Assembly (NCBI GenBank): GCA_013003065.1
Contig: JABDLI010000157.1
Coordinates: forward strand, 1 to 34,100
From: Phycisphaerales bacterium
GTDB lineage: Bacteria; Planctomycetota; Phycisphaerae; Phycisphaerales; SM1A02
Reading direction: 5' to 3'
Length of the DNA stretch: 34,100 nucleotides
This document shows positions 24,917-32,842 of the stretch, in pieces. The translations under genes were made by a program, and so were the position numbers. Numbering within the stretch: position 1 is the stretch's first letter; every line of letters begins with the position of its first letter. Under the pieces are notes generated by a model. The model was given only the letters and a program-made list of their open reading frames with translations. It made no database searches and was not told where the DNA came from.

Positions 24917-26269
24917 TCAGTCCGATTCGGCATCGACCATCATGAATCGGATTTGTGCTTCGGCGGCGAGACGCGAGGCCACGAACGCCCGACACTTCAG
25001 CGTGCCGGTTCGCGCCCGAGCCCGGACCGACTCCGCTTCGAGGATGAGTTGATCGCCCGGCGTGACCGGGCAACGCAGCTTGACCTTGTCCAGGCTGAGA
25101 AGCACGGCAATCTTGCCGGTGTGTTCGAGCTTCTGGCTCATGAGCAGACCACCAAGCTGGGCCATCGCCTCGACGATGAGCACCCCAGGCATGATCGGCG
25201 TGCCGGGATAGTGGCCCTGAAAGAACGGCTCGTTGATGGTGACGCTCTTGACCCCCACCGCCCGCCGATCGCCCTCGATCTCGACGACGCGATCGACGAG
25301 GAGCATCGGGTACCGGTGGGGCATGATCCGCTGAATCGCACGGACGTCCAGGACCTTGCCGCCCCGGACGGCGTCCCGTCGCCGGGTGGTCTGCATCTGA
25401 TCCATGATCTTGAGCGCCATCGCCCGGTTGAGATCATGACCGCTGCGGCACGCGACGAACCGTCCGTGCACCTGGCATCCGACGAGGTACAGATCGCCGA
25501 CGAGGTCGAGCACCTTGTGCCGAACGGGTTCGTTGTCGAATCGATACTCGTTGTCGATGGGCCCGTCGTCGCCGATCACCAGCACGTCCTTGGGGGTGAG
25601 ATGGCGACACATGCCGCGATCCCACAACGCCTGCGCTTCTTCCTTGAGGCTGAACGTGCGGGCCCGCGCCACCTCGGTGCGGTAGTCGCCGTTGCGGCTG
25701 GTGAATGCCTGGGTCTGCCGTTTGATGCGGTTGCTCTTCGCGCCGTAGTCGAGATCGTAGATGAGCTGAAACTCGTCTTCGTCGCTGGGGAAGACGGCGA
25801 GCATGGCGTCGCCATCCTCGACGAGCAGCGGCTCGGTCACCGTGTAGACACGACGCGATGCGTCCTGTTCCTCCAGACCCGCTTCGAGAATCGGCTCGAC
25901 GAACGGCAACGCGGAGCCGTCGCCACAGGGCAGCTCGGGTCCGTTGATCTGGATGAGCAGGTTGTCCACCTGAAGACCTGCGAGGGCGGACATGCAGTGC
26001 TCGACGGTCTCGACCGACACGCTCCCGATGCGAAGGGTCGTGCGACGAGCCCGCTTGGCCACGTTCGTCGCCAGGGCCGGCACCTTCACGGGGGGACTGA
26101 CGTCCACCCGCTCGAAGACGATCCCGTGACCGGCCGGAGCCGGCTGCATGGTGACCTCGGCCGGCTCTCCGAGCAACAGACCACGACCGGAGATCTCCAC
26201 CGGACGGGCAAGCGTATGTTGACGAGCCACCGACGCGGCCGTCGCGCTTTCATCCGCAGTTTGGAGCAT
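24917..26269 (-). CDS. lpxC/fabZ: Bifunctional LpxC-FabZ: UDP-3-O-acyl-GlcNAc deacetylase / 3-hydroxyacyl-ACP dehydratase
   Basis: A 450-residue fusion. Residues 1 to about 300 are LpxC, the zinc deacetylase committing to lipid A: VETVEHCMSAL (zinc ligand H91), PCGDGSALPFVE, RHKVLDLVGD (H251 and D255) and SGHDLN (H278). Residues about 308-450 are FabZ: IMPHRYPMLLVDRV and FFQGHYPGTPIMPGVLIVEAMAQ with catalytic H353 and E367. All catalytic residues are present in both halves. The linker is short and basic (TTRRRDAVRGG). Such fusions are known from several Gram-negative phyla, including Bacteroidetes and Planctomycetes. The gene begins six bases after lpxD ends, so it is co-translated within the operon. 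Confidence 0.95.
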   Translation of the reverse strand: MLQTADESATAASVARQHTLARPVEISGRGLLLGEPAEVTMQPAPAGHGIVFERVDVSPPVKVPALATNVAKRARRTTLRIGSVSVETVEHCMSALAGLQVDNLLIQINGPELPCGDGSALPFVEPILEAGLEEQDASRRVYTVTEPLLVEDGDAMLAVFPSDEDEFQLIYDLDYGAKSNRIKRQTQAFTSRNGDYRTEVARARTFSLKEEAQALWDRGMCRHLTPKDVLVIGDDGPIDNEYRFDNEPVRHKVLDLVGDLYLVGCQVHGRFVACRSGHDLNRAMALKIMDQMQTTRRRDAVRGGKVLDVRAIQRIMPHRYPMLLVDRVVEIEGDRRAVGVKSVTINEPFFQGHYPGTPIMPGVLIVEAMAQLGGLLMSQKLEHTGKIAVLLSLDKVKLRCPVTPGDQLILEAESVRARARTGTLKCRAFVASRLAAEAQIRFMMVDAESD

Positions 26270-26275
26270 TGCGTC

Positions 26276-27367
26276 TCAGTCCGACGCGGATCGAGAGGTC
26301 TCGGGGGGATCCGCGGTCCCGACGCGATCTTTCAGCCGCGTCATCAATTCCGGTAGCTTACGAACGGCCGCGGCCTGACGCAATGCGTGCCTGAGCGGGG
26401 AGGCCGGGAACCCCCACCAGGTCTCTCCCGCCGGAACATCCTCCAGGAGCCCCGTCCGGGCCCCCAACCGGGCGTCGTCGCCGATTTGGACGTGGTCGGT
26501 GATCCCCACGCCCCCGCCGACGATGACTCGGTCCCCCAGGACCACCGAGCCCGCGATGGCGGTGGAGCCGGCGATCAGGCAGGCCTTCCCGATGATGCCG
26601 TTGTGTCCAATCTGGACCAGATTGTCTATTTTCGTGTCGTCGCCGATCCGGGTGGCTCCGAACTTGCCACGGTCGATGCAGGAATTTGCCCCGACCTCGA
26701 CGCGGTCGCCGAGCTCGACGCTGCCCGCGTGGGGCATTCTGACGAACCCGCCGGTCGCGGGATCCGGGCGGTATCCGAAACCATCGGCCCCGATCGACAC
26801 GTTGGGGGCCAGGACGCACCCCCCGCCGATCACGCAACGCTCCCGCACGACGACGCCGGCGTGCAGGACCGAGCCCGCGCCGATCTCGACGTCGGCGTAG
26901 AGGACGACCCCGGCGTAGAGCACGACGCCTTCGCCGATCCGCACGCCCCGGTCGATCGACACCTGGGGTCCGATCCGGGCCGTCGCCGCGATGTCCGCCT
27001 CCGGATGGACCCACGCCGTCGGATGCACTCCGACGTCCGGCGGTTCCGGCGGCGGCGTGAACAGCTCGAGCGCCGCGGCGCTCGCGAGCTCGGCGTCGGC
27101 CACGCGAATGACCGGACGCGGCCCACGCACGTCGTCGGCCGGCACATCCTCGCTCACCAGCAACGCCGCCGCCCGCGAGCGGGCCCACCGCTTGGCGAAC
27201 CGGCGATTCAGCACGAACGTGATCTCGCGTGGTCCGGCCTCGTCGATGCCGTTGATGCCGTCGACGACGACCGCACCGTCGCCGTCGAGCACGCCGTTCA
27301 CCCGCGTCGCGATTTCGGACACCGTGATGGTGCGCCGGCACCGGGCCGTCGCCGGGAGGCTGGTCAC
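26276..27367 (-). CDS. lpxD: UDP-3-O-(3-hydroxyacyl)glucosamine N-acyltransferase (LpxD), operon copy
   Basis: LpxD adds the N-linked hydroxyacyl chain in lipid A synthesis. The 363 residues have the N-terminal uridine-binding domain (EITFVLNRRFAKRW), a hexapeptide-repeat beta-helix, and a C-terminal helical extension. The conserved core IDRGKFGATRIGDDTKIDNLVQIGHN is intact, with catalytic H255, and H292 sits in ITDHVQIG. GADGFGYR and the preceding residues also match the family. The ATG overlaps the stop of the upstream skp gene (ATGA). Together with its orthodox motifs this marks it as the canonical LpxD of the two copies in the window. Confidence 0.94.
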   Translation of the reverse strand: MTSLPATARCRRTITVSEIATRVNGVLDGDGAVVVDGINGIDEAGPREITFVLNRRFAKRWARSRAAALLVSEDVPADDVRGPRPVIRVADAELASAAALELFTPPPEPPDVGVHPTAWVHPEADIAATARIGPQVSIDRGVRIGEGVVLYAGVVLYADVEIGAGSVLHAGVVVRERCVIGGGCVLAPNVSIGADGFGYRPDPATGGFVRMPHAGSVELGDRVEVGANSCIDRGKFGATRIGDDTKIDNLVQIGHNGIIGKACLIAGSTAIAGSVVLGDRVIVGGGVGITDHVQIGDDARLGARTGLLEDVPAGETWWGFPASPLRHALRQAAAVRKLPELMTRLKDRVGTADPPETSRSASD

Positions 27368-27987
27368 GGGTTCGGCTGCGCCGCGAACTGATCGTTCATG
27401 AGATTGATGATGTTCTCGGTGACGTCGATCGCTGGGTTGGAAAACAGGGTGCGGCGGGCGGAAATCTGCCGCATGGTCTCCGCCTCGGTCCCCTCGTTGG
27501 GCAGCGGGACCACCGAATCATCGACGAAGACGACGTCATACCCGTTCTGCAACGCGTACTGGCTGGTCGTTTCCTTGATGCGGCGGTACAGCTCACGCAA
27601 CGCCTTGGCCTTGTGGACATCGAGCTTCCGGCCGGCGAAGTCGAGGAACGCCTGAAGCTGGTACCCCTGGCGGGCGAGCTGCTGGCTCAGCTCGTCGTGC
27701 TTGGGGGTGCCGGGCGCGAAGAGATCAAGCTCCTCGCGCAGTCCCTCCAGCTCGTCCCGGCGGGCCTGGCGGGTGGCGTCGAGCTCCTCGGCGATCCGGA
27801 GCAGCTCGCTGTCGGCGGCGCTTCGCTCGTCGAGACGCTGGAAGATCGTCTCGAGGTTGACCGTCGCAAGCGCGGAGGGTTCCGCGGTGGCGGGCCGATT
27901 CGCCTGCGACTGCCCGACCACGATGCCGGCGAGCAACATCAGGAAGAACGCGGCGGGCCAGGAGATGGAATGACGTAGACGTGTCAT
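27364..27987 (-). CDS. Skp/OmpH-family periplasmic chaperone, copy 1
   Basis: A 207-residue protein with an N-terminal signal or anchor helix (PAAFFLMLLAGIVVG). LATVNLETIFQRLDE opens a Skp fold, a long charged coiled-coil (about 55-145) follows, and NGYDVVFVDDS...TLFSNPAIDVTENIINLMN closes the beta core. Skp binds unfolded outer-membrane proteins on the way to BamA. AAGGGA lies six bases before the ATG. It is clearly paralogous to the adjacent copy 2; both share the NGYD, D-S and IDVTE/VDITE elements. Confidence 0.85.
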   Translation of the reverse strand: MTRLRHSISWPAAFFLMLLAGIVVGQSQANRPATAEPSALATVNLETIFQRLDERSAADSELLRIAEELDATRQARRDELEGLREELDLFAPGTPKHDELSQQLARQGYQLQAFLDFAGRKLDVHKAKALRELYRRIKETTSQYALQNGYDVVFVDDSVVPLPNEGTEAETMRQISARRTLFSNPAIDVTENIINLMNDQFAAQPNP

Positions 27988-28086
27988 GACGTTCCCTTCT
28001 GAGTCAGACGCCTGATCGGCGTCGGCGTCGTTGCGTGCAGGGCGGCGCGGGGCGGAGAGGCGGCATGCGGGCGGGCGAAGCAGCCG

Positions 28087-28722
28087 TCAGCTTCCGGCGT
28101 GGAACGCGTTGTTCATCCGCTCGATCAGCTCCTCGGTGATGTCCACGCTGCTCTCCGCGTACAGCACCCGGCGTGAAATCATCTTCTGCTTGACCTGGTA
28201 CTCGCGCGGCACCTTCGAATCGGAGTTGACCGTCAGCGGCTGCCCCGAGTCGTCGTTCAGGACGATGTCGTACCCGTTCAGCTCCGAGAGCTGCGCGATC
28301 GCGTCCTTCACCGCCCGGTCGATGTTGCGGAGACGAAGCGACTTCTCGATGTCGAGCTGCTCGGCGGCGAAGGCGCGCCACGCGTTGTATTCGAGAATAC
28401 GCATCGCGGCCCGCTCCGAGAGATCCTCGCGGGCCGCGGTGTCGGTCTCGGACAACCCCTGCAACTCCGTGTTCATGGCGCTGATCTCGTCCTGGTGACG
28501 CTGATCCTCGTCACGCATCCTGTCGGCGAGCTGGGTGAGCTCGCTCACGGCGGCCGCCCGCTGCTCGAGACCCTCGAGCACGCGGGGAAGGTTCACGGTG
28601 ACCACGGCGGTCGGACGCGCCATCGCCGCAAACCCGCCGATGACATCCCGCGACACGAGGACGGCGACGACGATGAGCAGCAGCACGCTGGGGACGGAGA
28701 TCACGGATTTGATCGATCGCAT
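28087..28722 (-). CDS. Skp/OmpH-family periplasmic chaperone, copy 2
   Basis: A 211-residue protein starting at the ATG with GAGGA seven bases upstream; a longer frame reaching towards bamA is not coding. The signal or anchor is SVISVPSVLLLIVVAVLVS, then VVTVNLPRVLEGLEQRAAA, a long coiled-coil, NGYDIVLNDDSGQPL, and SSVDITEELIERMN. It is the first of two tandem Skp-like genes after bamA, and 99 bp separate it from copy 1. It has enough divergence in the coiled-coil tentacles to suggest different clients or a mixed trimer. Confidence 0.83.
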   Translation of the reverse strand: MRSIKSVISVPSVLLLIVVAVLVSRDVIGGFAAMARPTAVVTVNLPRVLEGLEQRAAAVSELTQLADRMRDEDQRHQDEISAMNTELQGLSETDTAAREDLSERAAMRILEYNAWRAFAAEQLDIEKSLRLRNIDRAVKDAIAQLSELNGYDIVLNDDSGQPLTVNSDSKVPREYQVKQKMISRRVLYAESSVDITEELIERMNNAFHAGS

Positions 28723-28756
28723 CGGAGGTCCTCGCGAGAGACAGAGTGAAGACGGT

Positions 28757-28779
28757 CCGGCGGAGGGATGCTCCGCCGG
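28757..28779. other. Perfect 9-bp hairpin between bamA and the skp genes
   Basis: CCGGCGGAG and CTCCGCCGG flank a GGATG loop in the 194-bp bamA-skp gap. There is no T-run, so it may stabilise or process the bamA mRNA rather than terminate it. A second small inverted repeat, GAGCC-GGC-GGCTC, lies nearby. Confidence 0.5.
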
Positions 28780-28916
28780 CCGGCATATCGACCACAAGGA
28801 TAGCCACCGTCCAGATCGGGCGGCATCGACCGGCCGGGAGGGGGTTCCAAGGTACGGCCCGGGGCGTTCCGGCGAGCCGGCGGCTCCGTCCCGGATGCTG
28901 AGTTCTCCAACCGGAC

Positions 28917-31298
28917 CTAGAAGGGGAGGGCGGCGCTGAAGCTCAGCAGGCGGGACTCGTCCCCGGGCTCCTCGAGCACCGGAAAACCGAAGTCGAAGGC
29001 GATCGGCACGGGGCCCAATTCGGGGATGTACAGCCGCACGCCGACGCCGGCCGAGACGCGATAGTCGTCCACCCCCGGGTCGTCGACGACCGTGCCGGAG
29101 TCGAGAAAGACGACGCCCGTGATCGACTCCTGGAAGAGCGGGAACTCCACCTGACCGCCGACGAAGAACATCCACTCGCCGCCCACCGGATCGTCGCCGA
29201 GCTCACCCGTGTCGGCGCGAATGCCCTTGGGGCTGACGGTGCGGAAGTCGAATCCGCGGAACGTCGTCCCGCCCATGTAGAACTGCTCGTAGATCGGCGG
29301 GCGATCGCCGCCGAAGAGATACCCGACCCGCGTGTTGAGTCGAAACGTCGTCGAGCGTCCGAGGAAGTCCTCGTCGAGCGGCACGAACACCGTGTACTCC
29401 GCCTCGGCGCGGGAGAACTCGAAGTCGCCTCCGAGGATCCCGAACTGGTCGAAGGACAGCTCCAACCGGCTGCCGCGGGTCGGACGCGTGATCTCGTCGA
29501 CGGTCGTGCGGGTCAGCGTCACCCCGGCCGCCGCGAGATCGTCGGGCCCCGCATCCTGGAAGACGTCGACCGGCGCATCGGGGTCGATGTCGCTGAGCTC
29601 CACGCGTTCGACCCGCGTCCGAAACCCCAGCCGCCAGATGTCCCCGAGGCTGCGATGGATGCTCAGGCTGCCCGTCGCCCGCTCCTGGTCGTACTGGTCG
29701 AAGATCCGGCGACGCACCGCGCCGAGGATCGTGAACGCGTAGTCGGTTTCGAGGAAATGCGGCTCCGTCAGGCTCGCCGAGTACTCGAAGATCTCGTTGC
29801 CCGGACGGAACGTCGCGGAGAACTGCTGTCCCGCGCCACGCAGGGAGCGACCGGCGATCAGCTCCGAGATCGACGTGGGAAAGTCGGCGATGTCGAAGTT
29901 GTTCTGCACGATCGAGATCTCGCCGAAGACGCCGGCGTCCGACCCCACGGCCACGCCGAAGTTCACGGAGCCCGTGTTCCGCTCCTTGACCTCGATCAGC
30001 AGATCGCGGAGCGCCGGGTCGACCGGATCCGGCTCCTGCATCGTGATCCGCACGTCGTTGAACAGCCGCGTGCGGCGGATCTCGCGTTCAGCCTTGCGGA
30101 GCAGCTCCGTGTCGTAGGGGCGCCCCGGCTTCAGGTCGATGAGCCGGCGAATCACCTTGTCCTTGGTGAGAAAGTTGCCGTTGACCCTGATCAGGCCGAC
30201 GGTCCAGGGCTCGCCCTCGCGGATCTCCAGGACCAGGTCCACCACCGGCTCGGGGTGGCGGATCTCGTACGGGGCGATGCGAACATCGATGTACCCGAGC
30301 AGCCCGTAGGCGTCGCGGATGACGTCCACCGACTCATCGATCTTCGCGCGGCTGAAGACGTCGCCGGTCTTGATCGTCAGGAGCGCGGCGATCTGCTCCG
30401 GCGTGAACACCTCCAGCGGCACGCCGGGGCGACCGGCTTGTTCCGCCCGCACCGACCGGAGCGTGAACCGCCGTCCCTCGACGATGATGAAGATCACCTT
30501 CGCCTCGCGGTTGTCGGGACTGAGCTGGATGGAGTGCCCGACCCGAACATCGAGGTAGCCGCGGGCCTTGTAGAACGCGTCGAGCGTCGCCTTGTCGCGG
30601 GCGATCACATCCTCGTCGAGGACGCCGGGCCGGAGCAGGAAGACGTGCGCGCGTGTCTTGATCTCCTGAAGCAGCCGCTTGACGCGAAACGTCTCGGCCC
30701 CGTCGAACTCGATCGCCTTGATCCGCACCCGGGGGCCTTCGATGATGTTGAAGATCAGGATGCCGCTCTCGGTCAGTTCGGTTTCGTCGACGGAGACGTC
30801 GGTGAGGTAGTACCCCTTCTTGCGGTACGCCAGCTTGATGTCGCGTTTGGCGCGTTCGATCAGGTACTGGTCGAGCGGACCGCCCGGCACGGGCTGGATG
30901 ATCGCCCGCAGATCCTGATCGGAGATCGTCTTGTTGCCCTCGGTCTGGATCGCGCGGATGAGCGGCTGCGGCGTCACCGAGAGAACGACCTCGACGCCAC
31001 CGGCGGCGTTGAGCCGGACCTCGGCCGTCACGAACCGGAACTGGCCGAGCCGGTACACGCGGTTGACGTCGTCACGCAACGTTCCACCGTCGTAGGGATC
31101 ACCCTGAGCCACCCGGATGTTGTTCTGGATGAGCTGCACCTGAGCGGGCGATGCACCCTCGATCCGGATCGCCTCGACGGGGCGGTCGGCCAGATCGGCG
31201 TCCCATTCGATGAGTTCCTGGGCCGCGGCGTTGCTTGCCGTCAGCAGCAGCAGAAGCAGGACGGCCCGGCAAACGCCGGCAAGGAAGGGCATCGCCAT
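28917..31298 (-). CDS. bamA: Outer-membrane protein assembly factor BamA
   Basis: A 793-residue Omp85 protein that inserts beta-barrels into the outer membrane. A signal peptide (VCRAVLLLLLLTASNAAAQ) is followed by five POTRA-type repeats to about residue 420, recognisable by V-x-x-I-x-x-(E)G elements such as VEAIRIEGASP, IRAIQTEGNKT and GLIRVNGNFLT. A C-terminal 16-strand barrel contains GGTTFRGFDFRTVSP (the RGF lid motif) and ends SFSAALPF with a terminal phenylalanine beta-signal. Two start ATGs, 31298 and 31292, are six bases apart, and the outer one was chosen. It heads the operon with both skp genes and the lipid A genes, the same grouping as in E. coli. Confidence 0.95.
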   Translation of the reverse strand: MAMPFLAGVCRAVLLLLLLTASNAAAQELIEWDADLADRPVEAIRIEGASPAQVQLIQNNIRVAQGDPYDGGTLRDDVNRVYRLGQFRFVTAEVRLNAAGGVEVVLSVTPQPLIRAIQTEGNKTISDQDLRAIIQPVPGGPLDQYLIERAKRDIKLAYRKKGYYLTDVSVDETELTESGILIFNIIEGPRVRIKAIEFDGAETFRVKRLLQEIKTRAHVFLLRPGVLDEDVIARDKATLDAFYKARGYLDVRVGHSIQLSPDNREAKVIFIIVEGRRFTLRSVRAEQAGRPGVPLEVFTPEQIAALLTIKTGDVFSRAKIDESVDVIRDAYGLLGYIDVRIAPYEIRHPEPVVDLVLEIREGEPWTVGLIRVNGNFLTKDKVIRRLIDLKPGRPYDTELLRKAEREIRRTRLFNDVRITMQEPDPVDPALRDLLIEVKERNTGSVNFGVAVGSDAGVFGEISIVQNNFDIADFPTSISELIAGRSLRGAGQQFSATFRPGNEIFEYSASLTEPHFLETDYAFTILGAVRRRIFDQYDQERATGSLSIHRSLGDIWRLGFRTRVERVELSDIDPDAPVDVFQDAGPDDLAAAGVTLTRTTVDEITRPTRGSRLELSFDQFGILGGDFEFSRAEAEYTVFVPLDEDFLGRSTTFRLNTRVGYLFGGDRPPIYEQFYMGGTTFRGFDFRTVSPKGIRADTGELGDDPVGGEWMFFVGGQVEFPLFQESITGVVFLDSGTVVDDPGVDDYRVSAGVGVRLYIPELGPVPIAFDFGFPVLEEPGDESRLLSFSAALPF

Positions 31299-31336
31299 GG
31301 CCCGCGGAGGATAGCGGGCCTCCCACCATGCAACAA
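31299..31336 (-). promoter_or_regulatory. Candidate bamA promoter with an inverted repeat around the -10
   Basis: On the minus strand there is TTGTTG (31331-31336), a 17-bp spacer and TATCCT (31308-31313), then nine bases to the ATG. A perfect 7-bp inverted repeat, GGCCCGC (minus strand, 31314-31320) and GCGGGCC (31299-31305), encloses the -10. This could be a repressor site, or a start-codon-proximal hairpin if the transcript starts earlier. Confidence 0.45.
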
Positions 31337-31350
31337 GGAGCCCGCGCGCG

Positions 31351-31379
31351 TTGAAAATGGAGCGTTGGCCCGATAGCTT
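31351..31379 (+). promoter_or_regulatory. Weak candidate promoter of the divergent lpxD-like gene
   Basis: TTGAAA (31351-31356) and TAGCTT (31374-31379) are 17 bp apart, 14 bp before the ATG. The -35 is good and the -10 poor. Confidence 0.35.
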
Positions 31380-31393
31380 CGTGTGTTCGTCCC

Positions 31394-32494
31394 ATGACGA
31401 TGAGTCTTGGACAGCTCGCGCGCGAAGTTGGCGCGTCACTGCACGGCGACGGTGACGTCACGATCACGGGGTGCGCGCCGATCCGGACGGCCGGACCGAA
31501 CGAGGTGACTTTCCTCGCCAACCGCAAGTACGCGCGGTACTTGCCCGACACCCGGGCCGCCGGCGTGCTCGTCGATCCGCGGATGCCCTGCCCGGACCAC
31601 GTGACGAGGCTGGTCTGCGACGATCCGTACTTCGCGTTCCGCAATGCGCTCGTCGCGTTGTACGGATACCGAACGCACCCGCCGCCGATGGACGCGGAGC
31701 CCGACGCGGCCGGACGACGATTGAGCCCCCGCGCGTCCGTCCACGAGACGGCGACGATCGGAGACGGCACCGCCGTCCACCCGCACGCCACGATCGAGGC
31801 CGGCGTCGTCATCGGGGCCCGATGCGTTCTGTACCCCGGCGTCTTCGTCGGGCCCGATGCGCGGCTCGGCGACGACTGCGTGCTCTTCCCCAACGTGACC
31901 GTCTACGACCGCTGCACGCTCGGCGACCGGGTGATCCTGCACGCGAGCACCGTCATCGGTCAGGACGGCTTCGGCTACGCGACCCACGGCGGGCGTCATG
32001 AGAAGATCCCGCAGACGGGAACCGTGGAGATCGGATCCGACGTCGAGCTCGGCGCCGGCTGCGCCATCGAACGGGCGGCGATCGGACGCACGTCGATCGG
32101 CGACGGCACGAAGTTCGCCGATCTCATCTCGATCGGGCACGGCACCACGATCGGCGAACACTGTTTGTTCGTCTCGCTCGTCGGCGTGTCGGGGTCCGTG
32201 GACATCGGACGGTATGTCGTGCTCGGCGGCCAGGTCGGCGTGAGCGGACACCTGCGGATCGGTGACGGCGTGCAGGCGATGGGCAAGACGGCCATCGCCC
32301 AGGACGTCCCCGCCGGCAAGAAGGTCGGGGGCGTGCCGGCGGTCGACAGCGACATCGCCAAACGCAACGCGATGGCGTCGCAGGATCTCTACGGTCTCGT
32401 CAAGCGGGTGCGATCGCTCGAGCGTCAGCTCGCGGCCATGCGGGAGCAGGCGGCGTCGCCGGATTCGTCCACTGGGCGTTCCGATCGGGGGTGA
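31394..32494 (+). CDS. LpxD-like N-acyltransferase, divergent second copy
   Basis: A 366-residue hexapeptide-repeat acyltransferase with the LpxD N-terminal domain (EVTFLANRKYARYL) and beta-helix. The C-terminus is a helical region (LYGLVKRVRSLERQLAAMRE). The presumed catalytic histidine H249 and H286 (VSGHLRIG) are kept, and GQDGFGYA is present. The normally conserved KIDNLVQIGHN is KFADLISIGHG here, so the Asn residues are lost. It is transcribed away from bamA, opposite the canonical operon. It could acylate a different UDP-sugar or use another acyl chain, or be a second lipid A enzyme. It is intact and not a pseudogene. Confidence 0.85.
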   Translation: MTMSLGQLAREVGASLHGDGDVTITGCAPIRTAGPNEVTFLANRKYARYLPDTRAAGVLVDPRMPCPDHVTRLVCDDPYFAFRNALVALYGYRTHPPPMDAEPDAAGRRLSPRASVHETATIGDGTAVHPHATIEAGVVIGARCVLYPGVFVGPDARLGDDCVLFPNVTVYDRCTLGDRVILHASTVIGQDGFGYATHGGRHEKIPQTGTVEIGSDVELGAGCAIERAAIGRTSIGDGTKFADLISIGHGTTIGEHCLFVSLVGVSGSVDIGRYVVLGGQVGVSGHLRIGDGVQAMGKTAIAQDVPAGKKVGGVPAVDSDIAKRNAMASQDLYGLVKRVRSLERQLAAMREQAASPDSSTGRSDRG

Positions 32495-32663
32495 GCAGCG
32501 CCGGCGCTGCTCGCAGCTCGGCGGCATCTTCTTCCGGCGCCGGGGCGGCGACCGCACCGAGCATCGTGCCCAAACCGGCGGCGATCATCGCGAGGCGCGT
32601 CGGCGGCTCGGGCGTGACCTTGGCGGACTTCGTCGAACGACGCCCTGACTTCTCGGCTGGCAT
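32400..32663 (-). CDS. Possible small hypothetical membrane protein
   Basis: An 87-residue frame beginning MPAEKSGRRSTKSAKV, with a hydrophobic stretch RLAMIAAGLGTMLGAVAAP (about 25-43) and a low-complexity Ala/Pro-rich tail. It is supported mainly by a very strong Shine-Dalgarno (GGGGAGGAGG five to six bases before the ATG). The last 95 bp overlap the 3' end of the lpxD-like gene on the other strand. No family is recognised. It is otherwise plausible as a chance frame in GC-rich DNA. Confidence 0.45.
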   Translation of the reverse strand: MPAEKSGRRSTKSAKVTPEPPTRLAMIAAGLGTMLGAVAAPAPEEDAAELRAAPALLTPDRNAQWTNPATPPAPAWPRADARAIAPA

Positions 32664-32842
32664 ATCGGCCTCCTCCCCCGCGGCGTCCTCCACCGCACGC
32701 ACATCCTCCGATTGTCCGGGCGGTATCGCAAGACGCCGCGAGCCGCTTTGGCGGTTTGGGGGACGGATTGTGCGGCCCGGGTCGATAACCGGCTTCCTCC
32801 GCCCCGGTGGCGGGCGGATGCGGCCAGGGCTACCCTTCCGCC
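32495..32842. other. 348-bp gap between the lpxD-like gene and gcvT
   Basis: The left half holds most of the possible small minus-strand gene with its Shine-Dalgarno at about 32669-32680. The right half (about 32690-32830) has no gene; only a TACCCT box before gcvT stands out. Confidence 0.5.
32831..32836 (+). promoter_or_regulatory. Candidate -10 of a leaderless gcvT promoter
   Basis: TACCCT ends six bases (TCCGCC) before the gcvT ATG. There is no good -35 and no Shine-Dalgarno. It is listed because the position matches the pattern at other operon heads in the window. Confidence 0.3.
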
